64,000 nucleotides of DNA from Scheffersomyces stipitis CBS 6054 (Eukaryota; Ascomycota; Pichiomycetes; Serinales; Debaryomycetaceae): contig NC_009068.1 of NCBI RefSeq assembly GCF_000209165.1, forward strand, positions 1,860,001 to 1,924,000, in the 5' to 3' direction. A model generated the notes under the pieces. It did not search any database, was not told the DNA's origin, and saw nothing but the letters and a program-made list of their open reading frames with translations. The translations under genes were made by a program, and so were the position numbers. Within the stretch, counting starts at the first letter, position 1. Each line of letters opens with the position of its first letter. Of the stretch, positions 49,830 through 61,600 are shown piece by piece.

Positions 49830-50321
49830 ATGAAGCGATTCACACTTCTTAGAGCCGGAAGCCGTTTTCTTGCAATTAGAACCGTCAGAAACTTCACCCA
49901 AACCAGATTGATCCTCAGTATGTCGAAAACAGACGAAGAATGGAGAGCTATTCTCTCTCCAGCCCAATTCAAGGTGTTGAGAAGAAGCGCAACCGAGGCT
50001 CCCTACACTGGAGAATACACTTCGACACCAGCTTCTGAAACTGGATATTACGAATGTGCGGGATGTCAGCAGCCATTATACAAGGCTCTGACCAAGTTCA
50101 TAGCCCACTGTGGTTGGCCTGCTTTCTACGAAGCCATTCCAGGCTCTATCACTGTTCACAGAGATACTACTGCTGGCATGGTGAGAGAAGAGATGAGATG
50201 CTCCAATTGCGATGGCCATTTGGGGCACATTTTTAGGGGAGAAGGCTACAAGACACCTACGGACGAGAGACACTGCGTAAACAGTATCAGTTTGAAGTTA
50301 AATACTGGCGAGAGCAAGTAG
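49830..50321 (+). CDS. MXR2: Methionine-R-sulfoxide reductase (MsrB), mitochondrial-type
   Basis: 163 residues. The SelR/MsrB fold reduces methionine-R-sulfoxide using thioredoxin. Zinc-binding pairs Cys76-x2-Cys79 (CAGC) and Cys124-x2-Cys127 (CSNC) are present, and the catalytic Cys149 is in RHCVNS; GWPAF is the substrate loop. The first 30 residues MKRFTLLRAGSRFLAIRTVR are basic and hydrophobic without acids, a presequence, matching yeast Mxr2, which is mitochondrial. A second in-frame ATG (residue 31, MSKTDEEWR) at 49920 starts exactly where the globular domain begins, so a second cytosolic form is possible. Whether both starts are used is inference. Confidence 0.93.
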   Translation: MKRFTLLRAGSRFLAIRTVRNFTQTRLILSMSKTDEEWRAILSPAQFKVLRRSATEAPYTGEYTSTPASETGYYECAGCQQPLYKALTKFIAHCGWPAFYEAIPGSITVHRDTTAGMVREEMRCSNCDGHLGHIFRGEGYKTPTDERHCVNSISLKLNTGESK

Positions 50322-50586
50322 AGAATACGAGACAGTAACAATAAGAAACCATTAATTGGAATTATATAGTTAGAAGAGAATAGCCATGTAATGGAAGATA
50401 GTTTAGTGGAGTTAATTCAAAGATCAATTAAAAGGAAGTTCGAATAGTATGAGATAACGAAGTTGCAATCAGATATGAATCGATAATAATCTGATAGTCA
50501 AAATTTAGCACCAGATAACTGACAATAATCAGATTACTAATGATTTTCTGACACTCATTTGCCTTATTGGATCAGATTTACCTAAC

Positions 50587-51537
50587 CTAGATAACATAAG
50601 GAACGTAGATCTTTCTGTTCAACTTCTTGTATTCGTCACCGAAAGTTTTGAGATATCTCTTATGCTTCTTAACAGCCCAGAGCCACATCTGGCCAGTTGC
50701 CACGAACAAGAAAACCCACGACGACCAATTGCCAACCAATAAGGCGTAGGCGAACCACGATACAGACTCAAAAAAGTAGTTGGGACAGGCTACCAAGTCG
50801 AAACCGTAGCCGTATGGAATGACATATTTCTTAGTGTCTTCCTTTCTGACATTAGCCAAGATGGAGTGGGTAATACCGTTAGAGACTTCTGCAAATATGA
50901 ACAAGCCAGCAAGTAAGTAATTGTACGAAGAAGGTAAGTCATTGACCTTGAACAAGAACTTCAAGAAACCTGATGAATAGAGACTTGAATCTTGACCATA
51001 AATAAAGTAGGCAAGATTGAACCCTGACAAGATCCAGTAGTGGGACGAGTTCTTGAAAATGTTGAAAACGGGCATAGTGTCATTCGAAAACTTGTGAACA
51101 AAAACAGTTTCGTATTCTCTCTTCAAAAAGTGCAACACGACAAAGAGGTAAGCAAACTGTTGAGTCTGGGTATGGTGAATGACAGAGCCGCTTCCGTACA
51201 ATCCCGAAACGTAGTAGAACAAAGGATGGATCAAGAGGGGACCGAAGTACTCGATCATGAAGACAGTTCGCCACGAGATCTGTGGCCCCAAGTCTTTGAC
51301 GAAGAGTTCGATTTTTTTCGTGGCAATTCCGTTGTCAAGGAACGACTTACTGTAATCCAATGGCTGTTGTTTCTTGGTCTTGTCATCGTACTTGGTTACT
51401 CTGAGTCTGGCAGCCGAGGTTCTGTTCTTTTCAGCAATCTGTCCCACAAGGGCTTTGACGGGTGTGTCGAGGGTCAAGTCGGAGATGGTGACCGACCGCA
51501 ACGACTTGGAACGGGATTTGACTTCAATAGAGACCAT
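50587..51537 (-). CDS. TSC13: Very-long-chain enoyl-CoA reductase
   Basis: 316 residues, the last enzyme of the ER fatty-acid elongation cycle that makes very-long-chain acyl-CoA for sphingolipids. The N-terminus has a ubiquitin-like region (about 1-75), then several TM helices with EYFGPLLIHPLFYYVSGLYG and FVVLHFLKREYETVFVHKFSN. The family C-terminal steroid-5-alpha-reductase-like domain has IPYGYGFDLVACPNYFFE (NADPH-binding) and YLKTFGDEYKKLNRKIYVPYVI. Length fits baker's yeast Tsc13 (310). The start is the first ATG; no other start is needed. Tail to tail with MXR2 (about 265 bp between stops). Confidence 0.94.
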   Translation of the reverse strand: MVSIEVKSRSKSLRSVTISDLTLDTPVKALVGQIAEKNRTSAARLRVTKYDDKTKKQQPLDYSKSFLDNGIATKKIELFVKDLGPQISWRTVFMIEYFGPLLIHPLFYYVSGLYGSGSVIHHTQTQQFAYLFVVLHFLKREYETVFVHKFSNDTMPVFNIFKNSSHYWILSGFNLAYFIYGQDSSLYSSGFLKFLFKVNDLPSSYNYLLAGLFIFAEVSNGITHSILANVRKEDTKKYVIPYGYGFDLVACPNYFFESVSWFAYALLVGNWSSWVFLFVATGQMWLWAVKKHKRYLKTFGDEYKKLNRKIYVPYVI

Positions 51538-52342
51538 TGGTGCAATTGGGAATTTGTGGAGAAAGAAAGCAGAAATGAAAAATTATTAAAAGGGTTTGTA
51601 GTGAAAAAGCGCGCCTACACCGAGGATCATTTCCTGATTGGGACAACAGGGAGACCGAGAAGAGAGGTTATAAAGGGGTATAAATGGGATATTTGCGTGT
51701 AAGATTATAACAAGTAGGCCGAATTATACAGTAGAATACGAAATATAGAATAAAAGTTGACATGGATATGAAATAATTGAAATCATTTCTCAATTCGAAC
51801 TGAACTTTTGGAGTTGCATTGCGAATTGAATATAGCCATAAAATTTCGCAGCTACAGAAGTACAAGAATACATCATTTACAATAACAAATAGTCTATGTG
51901 TAAAATGCTCAATGTATGTATATTGTATAAGATATCAAGAGTATAAAACTATACAAAAAAGTATTCAAAAAGACACCACTTACGGCTGTGATATCTCAAT
52001 TTCCAGCTTATTGAGCTCAAATTCTATGCGGAACACTTTTTGCAATCGTTTTCTCACACCCAAGCTTCAAAAAAGATGAATGAAATAACACTTACTATAA
52101 CTACCTATTTACTACTATAGCAATAGTAATTTGTACTTCCTCCACACATAGCCATAAACACCTACTATCTATGGACAGCGCTACCACACAGCACCATTCC
52201 AGAAGATTCCAAGTCGTGCGAAAACCATCTCACCCATTTTTCACCTTCCACAGTTTCGAAATCTGATCAAGTTGACCTTGTCACTTTTTTCTCAAAGTTG
52301 ATCTACAACTGGATATACTATTTATATACAAATAACGTAAAC
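51538..52342. other. Divergent promoter region between TSC13 and MBF1, no gene
   Basis: No supported gene. AT-rich with TATATA-containing stretches (52311-52328, TATATACTATTTATATACA) just before MBF1. Confidence 0.45.
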
Positions 52343-52795
52343 ATGTCGGACTGGGATTCTGTTACTGTGATTGGACAAAAGGCTAGAGTCGGCGGCGGCG
52401 GTCCACGTGAAACCGTGGCCAGAACCTCGGCTCAGTTGAACGCCGCCAGAAGAACTGGTGCCGTTGTTGGAACTGAAAAGAAGTATGGTTCCACCAACAC
52501 TAGATCCAACCCAGAAGGTCAAAGATTGACCAAGTTGGATGCCACTGATGATGTGGTTGCTGTCAAGAAGCTCGACTCTTCTGTCGGAAAAGCTATTCAA
52601 CAAGCCAGACAAGAAAAGAAGTTTACGCAAAAGGACTTGGCCACCAAGGTCAACGAGAAGCCTAACGTCATCAACGACTATGAAGCCGGAAGAGCTATTC
52701 CAAACCAACAGCTTTTGGGCAAGTTGGAGAGAGCTTTGGGTGTCAAGTTGAGAGGCAAGAATATCGGAGAACCATTGTTCGCCAAGAAGAAGTAA
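52343..52795 (+). CDS. MBF1: Multiprotein-bridging factor 1, transcription coactivator
   Basis: 150 residues from the ATG at 52343. The N-terminal MBF1 domain ([18 protein letters not shown], about 1-65) binds activators, and the C-terminal Cro-type helix-turn-helix (about 80-140; [39 protein letters not shown]) binds TBP. It bridges Gcn4 and TBP in baker's yeast and also limits ribosomal frameshifting. Length and order match Mbf1 (151). Codon bias is strong, suggesting high expression. Since Gcn4-type sites precede amino-acid genes elsewhere in this window, a functional link is possible but not shown by the sequence. Confidence 0.96.
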   Translation: MSDWDSVTVIGQKARVGGGGPRETVARTSAQLNAARRTGAVVGTEKKYGSTNTRSNPEGQRLTKLDATDDVVAVKKLDSSVGKAIQQARQEKKFTQKDLATKVNEKPNVINDYEAGRAIPNQQLLGKLERALGVKLRGKNIGEPLFAKKK

Positions 52796-53710
52796 GATAA
52801 GGATTGCTTTGACAATTCATATTCACACGAAAGGGCAGAAGTAATTTTGGTAGTTTGGTTTTTACGTCAGATTTGCAATTTTATAAAAACATTTTCAACC
52901 ATCTCAAAGATAGTTGAGAATGCTTAGCTGCTCATGATAATGACGGGTTTACAGACTTATTAGGTATTTCATTTACGTAACGTTATTTTTTGCTTTTTTT
53001 TGGTTTTTCTCTACTGCCATGGTGGTTATGTTGCATTTCTTTATAGTTGTATATATCGTATAAATGGCTCTGTGAATCTTAGGCGTAGAGGGGTAGAGTA
53101 ATGTAGATTTGAGTCATAAAAGTTGTGTCAGCAGAGTGGTTTGCTTTTGAATGGAATAAACGGAGCATATCCATACATAGTACGTGGTGATCGAATTGGC
53201 GTAGTCATAGAATTTTGAATTGTAGTCATAATTAGTTCGTCATTGAAAAATTATATCTTCTAGTTGCAACTTATAGATTTGGGAAAATATTCCGGCACAT
53301 CCATAGTTTCTTCTACTACTGTCCTGTCAACTCAATTTTCAAATCTTGTTCATGGTGGTTCCTCACTATGGATCTTGAGCGGAAGCTTCTACCCTCCTGC
53401 CCTCTTTATTTATGAGCTTCATCTATAAATATTTCATTCTACGAATATGGTTCATACAATTAGGACTATTACATTTGACCTTGCCCACGCCTTCAAGAAA
53501 ATGTACGATAAGAAATAAACTCGATGACTAATTCTAGTAAAACGATTATAGTCCTACATTTAAACTTGATTGCAAAAACTTTATTTCGGATTATGGAGTT
53601 CACAAAATCTCTTTCAGAACTATATAAATACCCGAACAAATGTTGTTGAATTGAGTTATTCTGATTTTGTTTCATCACTACAATCCAAACATACTAACCA
53701 TATATTAATT
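52796..53710. other. Intergenic stretch after MBF1, TATA box for the next small ORF
   Basis: No supported gene. TATATAAATA at 53621 lies 90 bp before the ATG at 53711. Confidence 0.4.
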
Positions 53711-53917
53711 ATGCTGTTACTTTCCAAAGTTATGAACTTAAAGCCTTTGTCTTCCAAAGACAAGAAGGAAAACGTCAATGTTGAAATAAATTCTGTTGCA
53801 TCCACTGCCATAACCATCAAAACCGAACCCGAAACAACCGTGAATAAAACTCATACGAAGTCAAAGAGCCCCAGTACTACAAGCTCAATGACTAGCTACC
53901 TTTCTATTCGCTCTTGA
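53711..53917 (+). CDS. Possible small polar protein (68 residues)
   Basis: The ORF reads from MLLLSKVMNLKPLSSKDKKE into a Ser/Thr/Lys-rich tail (KTHTKSKSPSTTSSMTSY); the second codon is CTG, Ser in this clade. A well-placed TATATAAATA lies 90 bp upstream. No domain is recognised and the protein is likely disordered. A later Met (residue 8) is an alternative start. Could be a real TATA-regulated small gene or a chance frame. Confidence 0.35.
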   Translation: MLLLSKVMNLKPLSSKDKKENVNVEINSVASTAITIKTEPETTVNKTHTKSKSPSTTSSMTSYLSIRS

Positions 53918-56427
53918 ATTTCTGGGCAAGAGTCTACGACATCTTAATGACAACTATGCGCAAGGCTGACCAGCTATACTATTAATGCTCTCTGGTTACG
54001 ATTCTTATAGATATATTTCGTATTTAGTACCTTTAATACTTATGAGCTCTTGAACTTCTATTCGTAGACACCAGACGAGTATCTGTACTGTTATACTTAC
54101 TTAATTGCAAATTTGCTGATAATTCGAAGTTCAAAAAATGTCAGACACTTACATCTGCATGCCAGCAGTTTTACCAGGAAGACACATTGAAAGCAATTTT
54201 TTTGCAACTTTTTCTAATCTTCAGTGAGTCATTTCCACACCATACTGGTGCCAGATACGTATGTATACGATGCCAGAAACTCAACTCGAATCAGATTGTT
54301 ACTATAGTGATCTGAATCAATTGTATTACTTGGTTACTAAATATAACTAATAGTGCTTGGGAAAACTAGTTCTATCAATATGCACTGTATAACTCAGATC
54401 TAGCCAGTTCTTAAACCATTAAAGTCATCAGATCTGATGTATTTATTTAATAATCTATGTGGGAATGGTACAGCTATTCAATTCTAATTATTTACGTCCT
54501 AGGAATAGAACTCCCCGAAGTGAGGAGGCTCCAGCCACAATGTAACCTTTAACCAATGCGTCAAAATCGTTCCAGAGGACCCTTTTATTCCAAGCTTTTT
54601 GATAGGAAAATCGAGAAGCTTTGGAACACTGCAATAGATACAAGAATCTTCTCATTATAGATTAGGTGAAGCCTCTACTACCATTGAAGAATGGTGCTCG
54701 TAACGCTTTCAATTGTGCAAAAAGAAATACACTGGCATTGGCCAAGGATTTCAAGAAGAGATATTAATATGCAGATGATATTCACACAAGCAAATTCATA
54801 ATTGTTTGGTCCACCTGAACTTTTAAGAGAGCTAAAAAGAAATACGAAGCCTCAGGGACGTCGATCATTTTGTTACAGAAAAGTGACATCATGCGGGGCA
54901 AACTGTAGTCACAGCGATTCCATAAAAGTAATAGCCTCATGTAGATCTATTTAGTGCTCAATGAAGCTATTCTGCTAGCAACGGTGGTTCCCGAAAAAAA
55001 GGAATGTGGGGGACATCCCGACGAGAGATGAAAAAGCCTTACAGCTGGGGAAAAATTTCATGCATGGAAAATACCTCTAATTCATAGCAGCACAAGTCGT
55101 AAGTCTAATTAGTATTCGAGACCGAACGATTTAAGAATGCAAAAGTTAGGCTAAGAGAAGCGTGTTGGTTCTCCGCAAAATCTAAAATTTCAGGAAGGTA
55201 GACAATAGCGAGATTAATCCCGACAGGAACAAAACTTGTAAATCGAAATCATGATGGTGGAATGTAGGTCTAATTTTTCTAGGAAAAGACGATAATGTCC
55301 TGCTACTACCGAGAGGTAAAAATGCTCGCTTACATCGACTAGTGCTTCATCTAAGCCCTATGCAATTTTTAACTATCTCTAATCTTTATGGACGAATCCT
55401 CTTGCGCTTATCAGTTTAATTAAAGCAAAAAAGTCCTGTAAAATTATGACCTAGTGAAGAGATCTCAATTACATAGCGTGTAACTACCTAATTTGGCTTG
55501 GTGAGTTTATATCACCAGTTTTCTCGCTTGAATTGCACAAATTAGTGCCTGTATGCTCGCTAGGCATTTCCCAGAAATTCATGTAGGTACTGCCGATGAC
55601 CAATGAGTTGGACACACCGCGCTTGACCTTATCAGGTAAGTTGGTCCATTTCCAACGGCGAGGGAGAAGTGGTATTAGAAGCGACAGTGTCCTAAAGTTA
55701 AAATAAAAAAGAGTTGGTATTGAGTCTATGGATTGCGGAGAGTGTTTGAAAGGTAACCAGACCCATTAATTGATGTTTCTAACTTTATATCTTTCTTTCG
55801 AAAGCCGGACTTTCTGACTTCGATTCCTGACCACTTAGAAAATGTCTTTTGACTATCGCCCATACTCAACTAGTAGTGCAAGGGGTCAAGCAGTAGATAG
55901 AAAAGACAAAACAGAAATTTGCAAACGACCTGCATATTACGTTAGCTAATAATGCATCAATAGAGATATTTTTTTCATCCTACACGGCGTTGGGACATAA
56001 TTGCCTCTTGACCAGTACCGAGAAAAAGGTGAACCAAAATGCCCGAAAAGTGTTCCTAGAGTGACTAACTTCGTAGATTCCCTTACAATATGTATTGTTG
56101 CTACATAATATTACGAAGTTTCCCCACTATCAAAAAAGGGGATCGACGTGTGATACCTAGATAACCAAAAATCCCAGCGGCTCGCTGACAATATTGATTA
56201 TTTTTTCTGCTTGGCCAGATATTTTCAAACTCCGGAATTTATTTGCTATCTTTGAACTTTTTTTTTCTCCCCCACTATAGATAGCAATAGTGCGTGCAGA
56301 TTCATACTCTCCGAAGACAATTGTATAAATATGGTCCAGTGCCACTGTCTTTGGGAACTCGGTTGAACTCGTGTATCGGATATCATCAACCAGTTGGTTT
56401 TATTTATTTAAATTTTTGCTGGCAAAA
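53918..56427. other. 2.5 kb gene-free stretch upstream of the amino-acid permease
   Basis: All six frames are broken by frequent stops; no remnant of a known gene or LTR was recognised. The right end carries the permease promoter, with TATAAAT at 56324-56330 about 100 bp before the ATG. The length is unusual for this otherwise compact region. Confidence 0.45.
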
Positions 56428-58152
56428 ATGATGGAAAAGTCTGACTTGGCTAATGTGAAGTCTTCTAGCTCTCATGTTCATATTCACAGAGCAGATACTT
56501 CCTTGCTTGACCTCTCAATTTCCAACTCAAGAGTGGTCGTAGAGGACGGAGGAAGAATCTTGACCCCAAGACACTCCAACCCCGACTCGTTTGAGACTTT
56601 TCAACTGAACCAGTTGGAAAGAGGCTTGAAAGCTCGTCATGTTTCTCTTCTTTCTTTGGGTGGTGCTATCGGAACTGGTCTTTTTGTGGGGTCCGGTTCC
56701 GCTCTCTCCACTTGTGGTCCTGCTAGTTTGGTGTTGAGTTATGCTATCATGTCGTCGGTAGTGTACTTTGTCATGCAAATGTTGGCTGAAATGACCACAT
56801 TCTTACCATTACCTGGTAGTGGTGCACAATCGTTTGTTAACGATTACCTTTCTGAATCCTTTGGTTTTGCTATTGGATGGAACTACTGGTACGCATTTTC
56901 TATATTGGTCGCTGCTGAGGTTACTGCAGCTGCTATTGTTGTACAATATTGGATCACTTCTGTCAATATTGCTGTTTGGATCACCATCTTCTTGGTTCTC
57001 ATTATCTTGTTGAACATCATCTCGGTCAGATTTTTCGGTGAAGCAGAATTCTGGTTCGCTTCCATTAAATTGATCACTCTTACTGGTTTAATCATTTTGG
57101 GTGTTGTTCTTTTCTTCGGTGGTGGTCCAAGCCACGACAGATTGGGATTCCGTTACTGGAAGCACAGCCCTTTTAAAGAACATATTGTTGGCGGATCTAC
57201 AGGCCGTTTCCTCGGTATATGGACAGCCATTGTCAAGTCCGGTTTTGCTTTTATTTGTTCTCCAGAATTGGTTGCCGCTGCTGGTGGTGAGTGTAGAAAG
57301 CCAAGACGTAACATTCCAAAGGCTGCCCGTCGTTTCATTTACAGATTGGTATTCTTCTATATCCTCGGTACATTGGTCATCAGTGTCATTGTCAGCTCAA
57401 AAAACCCAAGATTGTTGTCTGGCTCCTCCGACGCTTCTGCTTCTCCTTTCGTTATCGGTATCCAAAACGCAGGTATCCCAGTATTGAACCACATCATTAA
57501 TGCTGCTATCTTGACTTCGGCTGCATCTGCTGGTAACTCTTTCCTTTACTCGGCCTCTAGATCTTTGTATTCTATTTCTTGCAGAGGATTAGCTCCAAAG
57601 ATCTTCAGCAAGGTGAACAGATTTGGTGTTCCAGTTTATGCTGTCGCATTGTCATCTGCATTGGGCTTCTTGGCTTACCTTAACGTCTCATCTTCTTCTG
57701 CAAACGCTTTCAACTGGTTTTCTAACCTTACAACAATCAGTGGGTTCATTTCTTGGATTTTGGTTGCCTTTGCCTATTTGAGATGGAGACGTGCCATTGC
57801 ATACCATGGCTTATCCGATAGAGTAACATACAAATCTCCATTCCAACCTTTCGGTGCTTACTATGTGATATTCTTTATTTCGCTCCTTTCAATCACTAAC
57901 GGTTACGCTGTATTTTTCAACTTCAACGGCCCTGACTTCGTTGCCGCTTACATTACCCTTCCAATTGTTGTTTTCCTTTACGTTGGCCACAGAGCCTGGA
58001 GCTACTTCACCAAGGGCCAACAGAACTGGCTCAGACCAATCAAGCAGATTGACGTAATAACCGGCTTAGATTTGATAGAAGAGGAGGATGCGAACGAGCC
58101 CGAACCAGTGCCTAAGAACCTTTTGGAAAAGATCTGGTTCTGGGTTGCCTAA
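56428..58152 (+). CDS. Amino-acid permease, fungal YAT/APC family
   Basis: 574 residues from the double ATG at 56428 (the open frame extends upstream only through non-ATG codons). A cytosolic N-tail of about 75 residues precedes twelve TM helices. TM1 has the family motif LLSLGGAIGTGLFVGSGSAL, and the TM6 region has GFAFICSPELVAAAGGEC. The motif FGEAEFWFASIKL precedes TM5. The C-terminus is acidic (IEEEDANEPEPVPKN) and ends FWVA, near the plasma-membrane-sorting FWC-like ends of yeast permeases. A plasma-membrane proton symporter for one or more amino acids; substrate not predictable. The TATA at 56324 and 2.5 kb of upstream space suggest regulated expression. Confidence 0.92.
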   Translation: MMEKSDLANVKSSSSHVHIHRADTSLLDLSISNSRVVVEDGGRILTPRHSNPDSFETFQLNQLERGLKARHVSLLSLGGAIGTGLFVGSGSALSTCGPASLVLSYAIMSSVVYFVMQMLAEMTTFLPLPGSGAQSFVNDYLSESFGFAIGWNYWYAFSILVAAEVTAAAIVVQYWITSVNIAVWITIFLVLIILLNIISVRFFGEAEFWFASIKLITLTGLIILGVVLFFGGGPSHDRLGFRYWKHSPFKEHIVGGSTGRFLGIWTAIVKSGFAFICSPELVAAAGGECRKPRRNIPKAARRFIYRLVFFYILGTLVISVIVSSKNPRLLSGSSDASASPFVIGIQNAGIPVLNHIINAAILTSAASAGNSFLYSASRSLYSISCRGLAPKIFSKVNRFGVPVYAVALSSALGFLAYLNVSSSSANAFNWFSNLTTISGFISWILVAFAYLRWRRAIAYHGLSDRVTYKSPFQPFGAYYVIFFISLLSITNGYAVFFNFNGPDFVAAYITLPIVVFLYVGHRAWSYFTKGQQNWLRPIKQIDVITGLDLIEEEDANEPEPVPKNLLEKIWFWVA

Positions 58153-58624
58153 TTGTAATGAATTTTCAATTCTTCTTATTTATTGTTTTTTAGGTTTAAT
58201 ATCTTTGGACTTTGTGAAATGTTGATGTAGACTTGGAGCAGGTATTGTAGAATATTCGTATTTTATAAGTGTTAAACTGATCATTAATTTAACAGTACAA
58301 GTTAGTAGAGAATGGGTACCTGTTTACATATATGCGATTTTTGCTCATTTGAAAGTAGAATAAAAAAGTGTATTGCAGTCATAAGAGTACTATAAATCAT
58401 ATTAAGCCCGTAAATCCTTCTTCTTTATCAATAGTAGTATTGGTATTTTTCACACTGGTTCAATACAATATATCAATCTTGTTGGAATCATTTTTTGCAA
58501 CTGATACTGCAGACAACATCAAAAAATGCAACCGATGGCATCTCACTATTTTTCAAAAATTTTCAGATTCAAGTACTCAGCTCAACCTTATTAAACAATT
58601 TTCAGGTCCACAATTGTCGTCAAA
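58153..58624. other. Intergenic region between the permease and UTP10
   Basis: No gene is seen. An AAAAATTTT core (58555-58563) in TTCAAAAATTTTC resembles the RRPE element of ribosome-biogenesis gene promoters, fitting UTP10; the match is short. Confidence 0.4.
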
Positions 58625-61600
58625 ATGTCTAGTTTAGCCGACCAATTGAAGGTCATAAAGGAAAAGACAGCTTCTGTTGTCTTGGACAGAAAAGCGAGGT
58701 CTAAAATCCATTCAAGATCACTCATTTTCGACCCCAAGGTAGCCTCTACCCAGGACTATGACTATTTGTACCAATTAGGTCTTGAAGGCTTGGATGAACT
58801 CTCTGAGATCGACTCCAGATTCTCCAAATTCAGACATACGCTATTTTCTGAAACCTCAGTTTCTATGGACAGAAACGTCCAGACAAAAGATGTCATTTCT
58901 CAGCTAGACAAGAACATCGATGCCTTTTTGACTTTGGCTGGCCCCTTCTATTCCTTAGCCCCCACTGTAAAAGCTGTAGAATGGCTTGTGAGAAGATTCC
59001 ATATCAACATGCACAATGGCGAGATGTTGTTGCTCACATCTTTACCTCACTATAATCAATCGGTATTCGTCAAGATTCTCAATGTCATTCCCAAAAACCT
59101 GTTCCCTAAGATCTTTGACTGGGTTGTGGGCTACAAAGATTTGTTGAAAAACCCACCTTCAAGCTCAATCTTGAAGGCTTTTCATAACGACTTTGAATTT
59201 TTCAAATTGTATGCCATGTTTTTAGTAGAGCAGTTGAAGAACGGTACAGTCTACCAGGAACAGTTGCTGTTCTTCTTGTCTACAACTGTTCAGTTGTTAG
59301 CTTCTTTGTCTAAGTCATTGGACACATTGAACGAAAACCACTTGCCTGTAGTGTTGGAAGTGGTCGGTTTCTTGTTGCTTCCTTCTAAGTATGAAACTCT
59401 TAGAAATATTGATGTCGACACCAGACTCACTGCCTATTCTATCATAGCTGTGCTTGCATCTATTATTCCCATTTCGACTGAGTTGATCAGATCGTTCACC
59501 GAATCTATCTTGCAAGATCCAAGATCGCTTGAGCCCAACTCTGTGAGACAGACTTTGATTGTCTTAAGTCAGTTGTGGAGATTCTACCAGGGAGATTTTT
59601 CTGACAGAGAAGCCATCGTCAAATGCTTTGCCAATCTTGCACCATCTAAATTGATCAAGGTGGAGCATCTAGTCAAGGATCTTGTAGCCGACAACTACAA
59701 GTTCCAGAAATTTTTGACTTTCTACTTCTTTGCGACTTTCCCAAATCCAGAATCGTACAAGATCTTCCAGCTTGTAGACTTGGGCAAGTCAGAGTTATAT
59801 TTCTCTGAAATTGCTAAGCAAATAGTAGAAAATTCAACTGCCACAGACAAATGCAGATCTGTAGTTATTCACATCTGTGAGGAATTGTTAAAGAGCAACA
59901 GTGAGCTCTTTATCAAGGCTTTGGCTACCCAGGAGATGAACATCGATGCCTTGGAAATGAAATTGATGACGACTTTGGGAAGCAACAGTAGTGTTCGCGA
60001 TTCTGACGATGTTGAGTTTGATGCCGGTGAAGAGGATAACAATGACGAAGAAACCGAAGAGGTTGCTGTCCAGTTTGCCACAGCAGCTAATTTGGATAGT
60101 ATCAAGTCGTCTTCAAAGTCTTTCTTTACTTCCAGTTCAGACTCTGAATTTTCCAAGCTCACTTTGGACTTGATCTCATTGTTGAGAAATGTCACCGTAA
60201 AAGTCCAGAAGAGCTTGCTTTTGAAGTTCACCACTTCTGTATTTTCTAGTATAGAAACAGGCATTTCGTTTTTGATCAGAATTGCATTTACTCCTTCTAT
60301 TCCTCTTTCTATCAGACTTACTGCTATTAGATGTACCAAATGGAAATTGAAGGAAGCCTCGACTAGTTCTTCGTCTCCATTGGACTTGTACTTGTTGATC
60401 CCTATCTTCTTGTTGGGAGTCTACGACGAAACCAGGGTCGTTAGAGCAGGCTTCGTTCAACTTTTGAGATTCATCAAGGAAACAACCACCTCCATTCATG
60501 CAAATAAGAAGAAGGTCAAATCAGTCTTGTTCATGGAAGATGTCATCTACGATACTACTGAAGCCAGCAAGCGAGCAATTATCCTGCCCAACGACGCTTT
60601 GTTCTTCACTGAGTTGCTCCTTAAAGAGGATGTATTGGAGGATGTTATCATTGACAGAAGTCGTTTGGTCCCTGTTCTATTTGACGGTTTTTTCAAGTCG
60701 TCCAAGTCTGGTCTGAAGAAGTTTGGCCAGTTAATTTTGAAGACATTTGTCATCAACCAGTGGTCGTTGAACTTCTTCCCAGTCGTATTCAAATGGAGAG
60801 CATGGAACATCGTAGCTCTCGAAAACAAAAACGGAACTGAAGACAGATTCTTCTTCACCGACAGCGATTTATCTGAGTACTTCACGAAGAGAAGCAACTG
60901 GATCCAACAGGCCAACGATGCAAAGATTGCATTCTTTGAGGAAGTTGAGGGTGCTATTGTAGGACTAGTAGGCGGCAATAGTACCAACGAAGCCAAGACT
61001 GCAACTGAAGTGGACTGGATTATTCAATCGTTGAACAGCCAATTCAGCAACTTACAAATAGCTGTGAACTCCAGATTGCTTGAGATATTCAACAACTTCT
61101 CTACAGTAGAAAACAGAATCAAGATTGTCAACAAGTTGATTGACTTGCTTAACAACGACGAACCAATAGAAAGTGATCCTATGGACACGTTACAGACTTT
61201 GAAGTTGGACCAGGACTTGTTCATATCTGTTTTGGGTAATGTTCAAATTGGTGGTCAAATTCCTGAACAGGGTCCTGCAAAAAGAAGAAGAAGATCATCC
61301 AGCTCTACCAAGCAGGCAATGGCAAGAGAAGACATCAACAACATGGCTTCCACCCATTTGAAGAAGCTCACAATTATCTTAGATCTCTTGGAAACCAATT
61401 TGAGAAATGGAACTGAAACTATTGCCAGTCCTAACTTGTTGCAAGCCTTGTTCAAGATACTCACCGACTTAGACTACCTTGGAAATGACGGTAATTTGCC
61501 TGTGTTATATGCCCAGGAGGCTTTGGCTTCTTGTATGATTTTGAGTATTGTCAAGATGAAGAACAGCGATGAGACATTCAAATTTGATTCTAACTCTATC

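Noticed and set aside
54000..56100. LTR or solo-element remnant
   Set aside because: No TG...CA termini with a duplicated target and no coding remnants were visible by eye.
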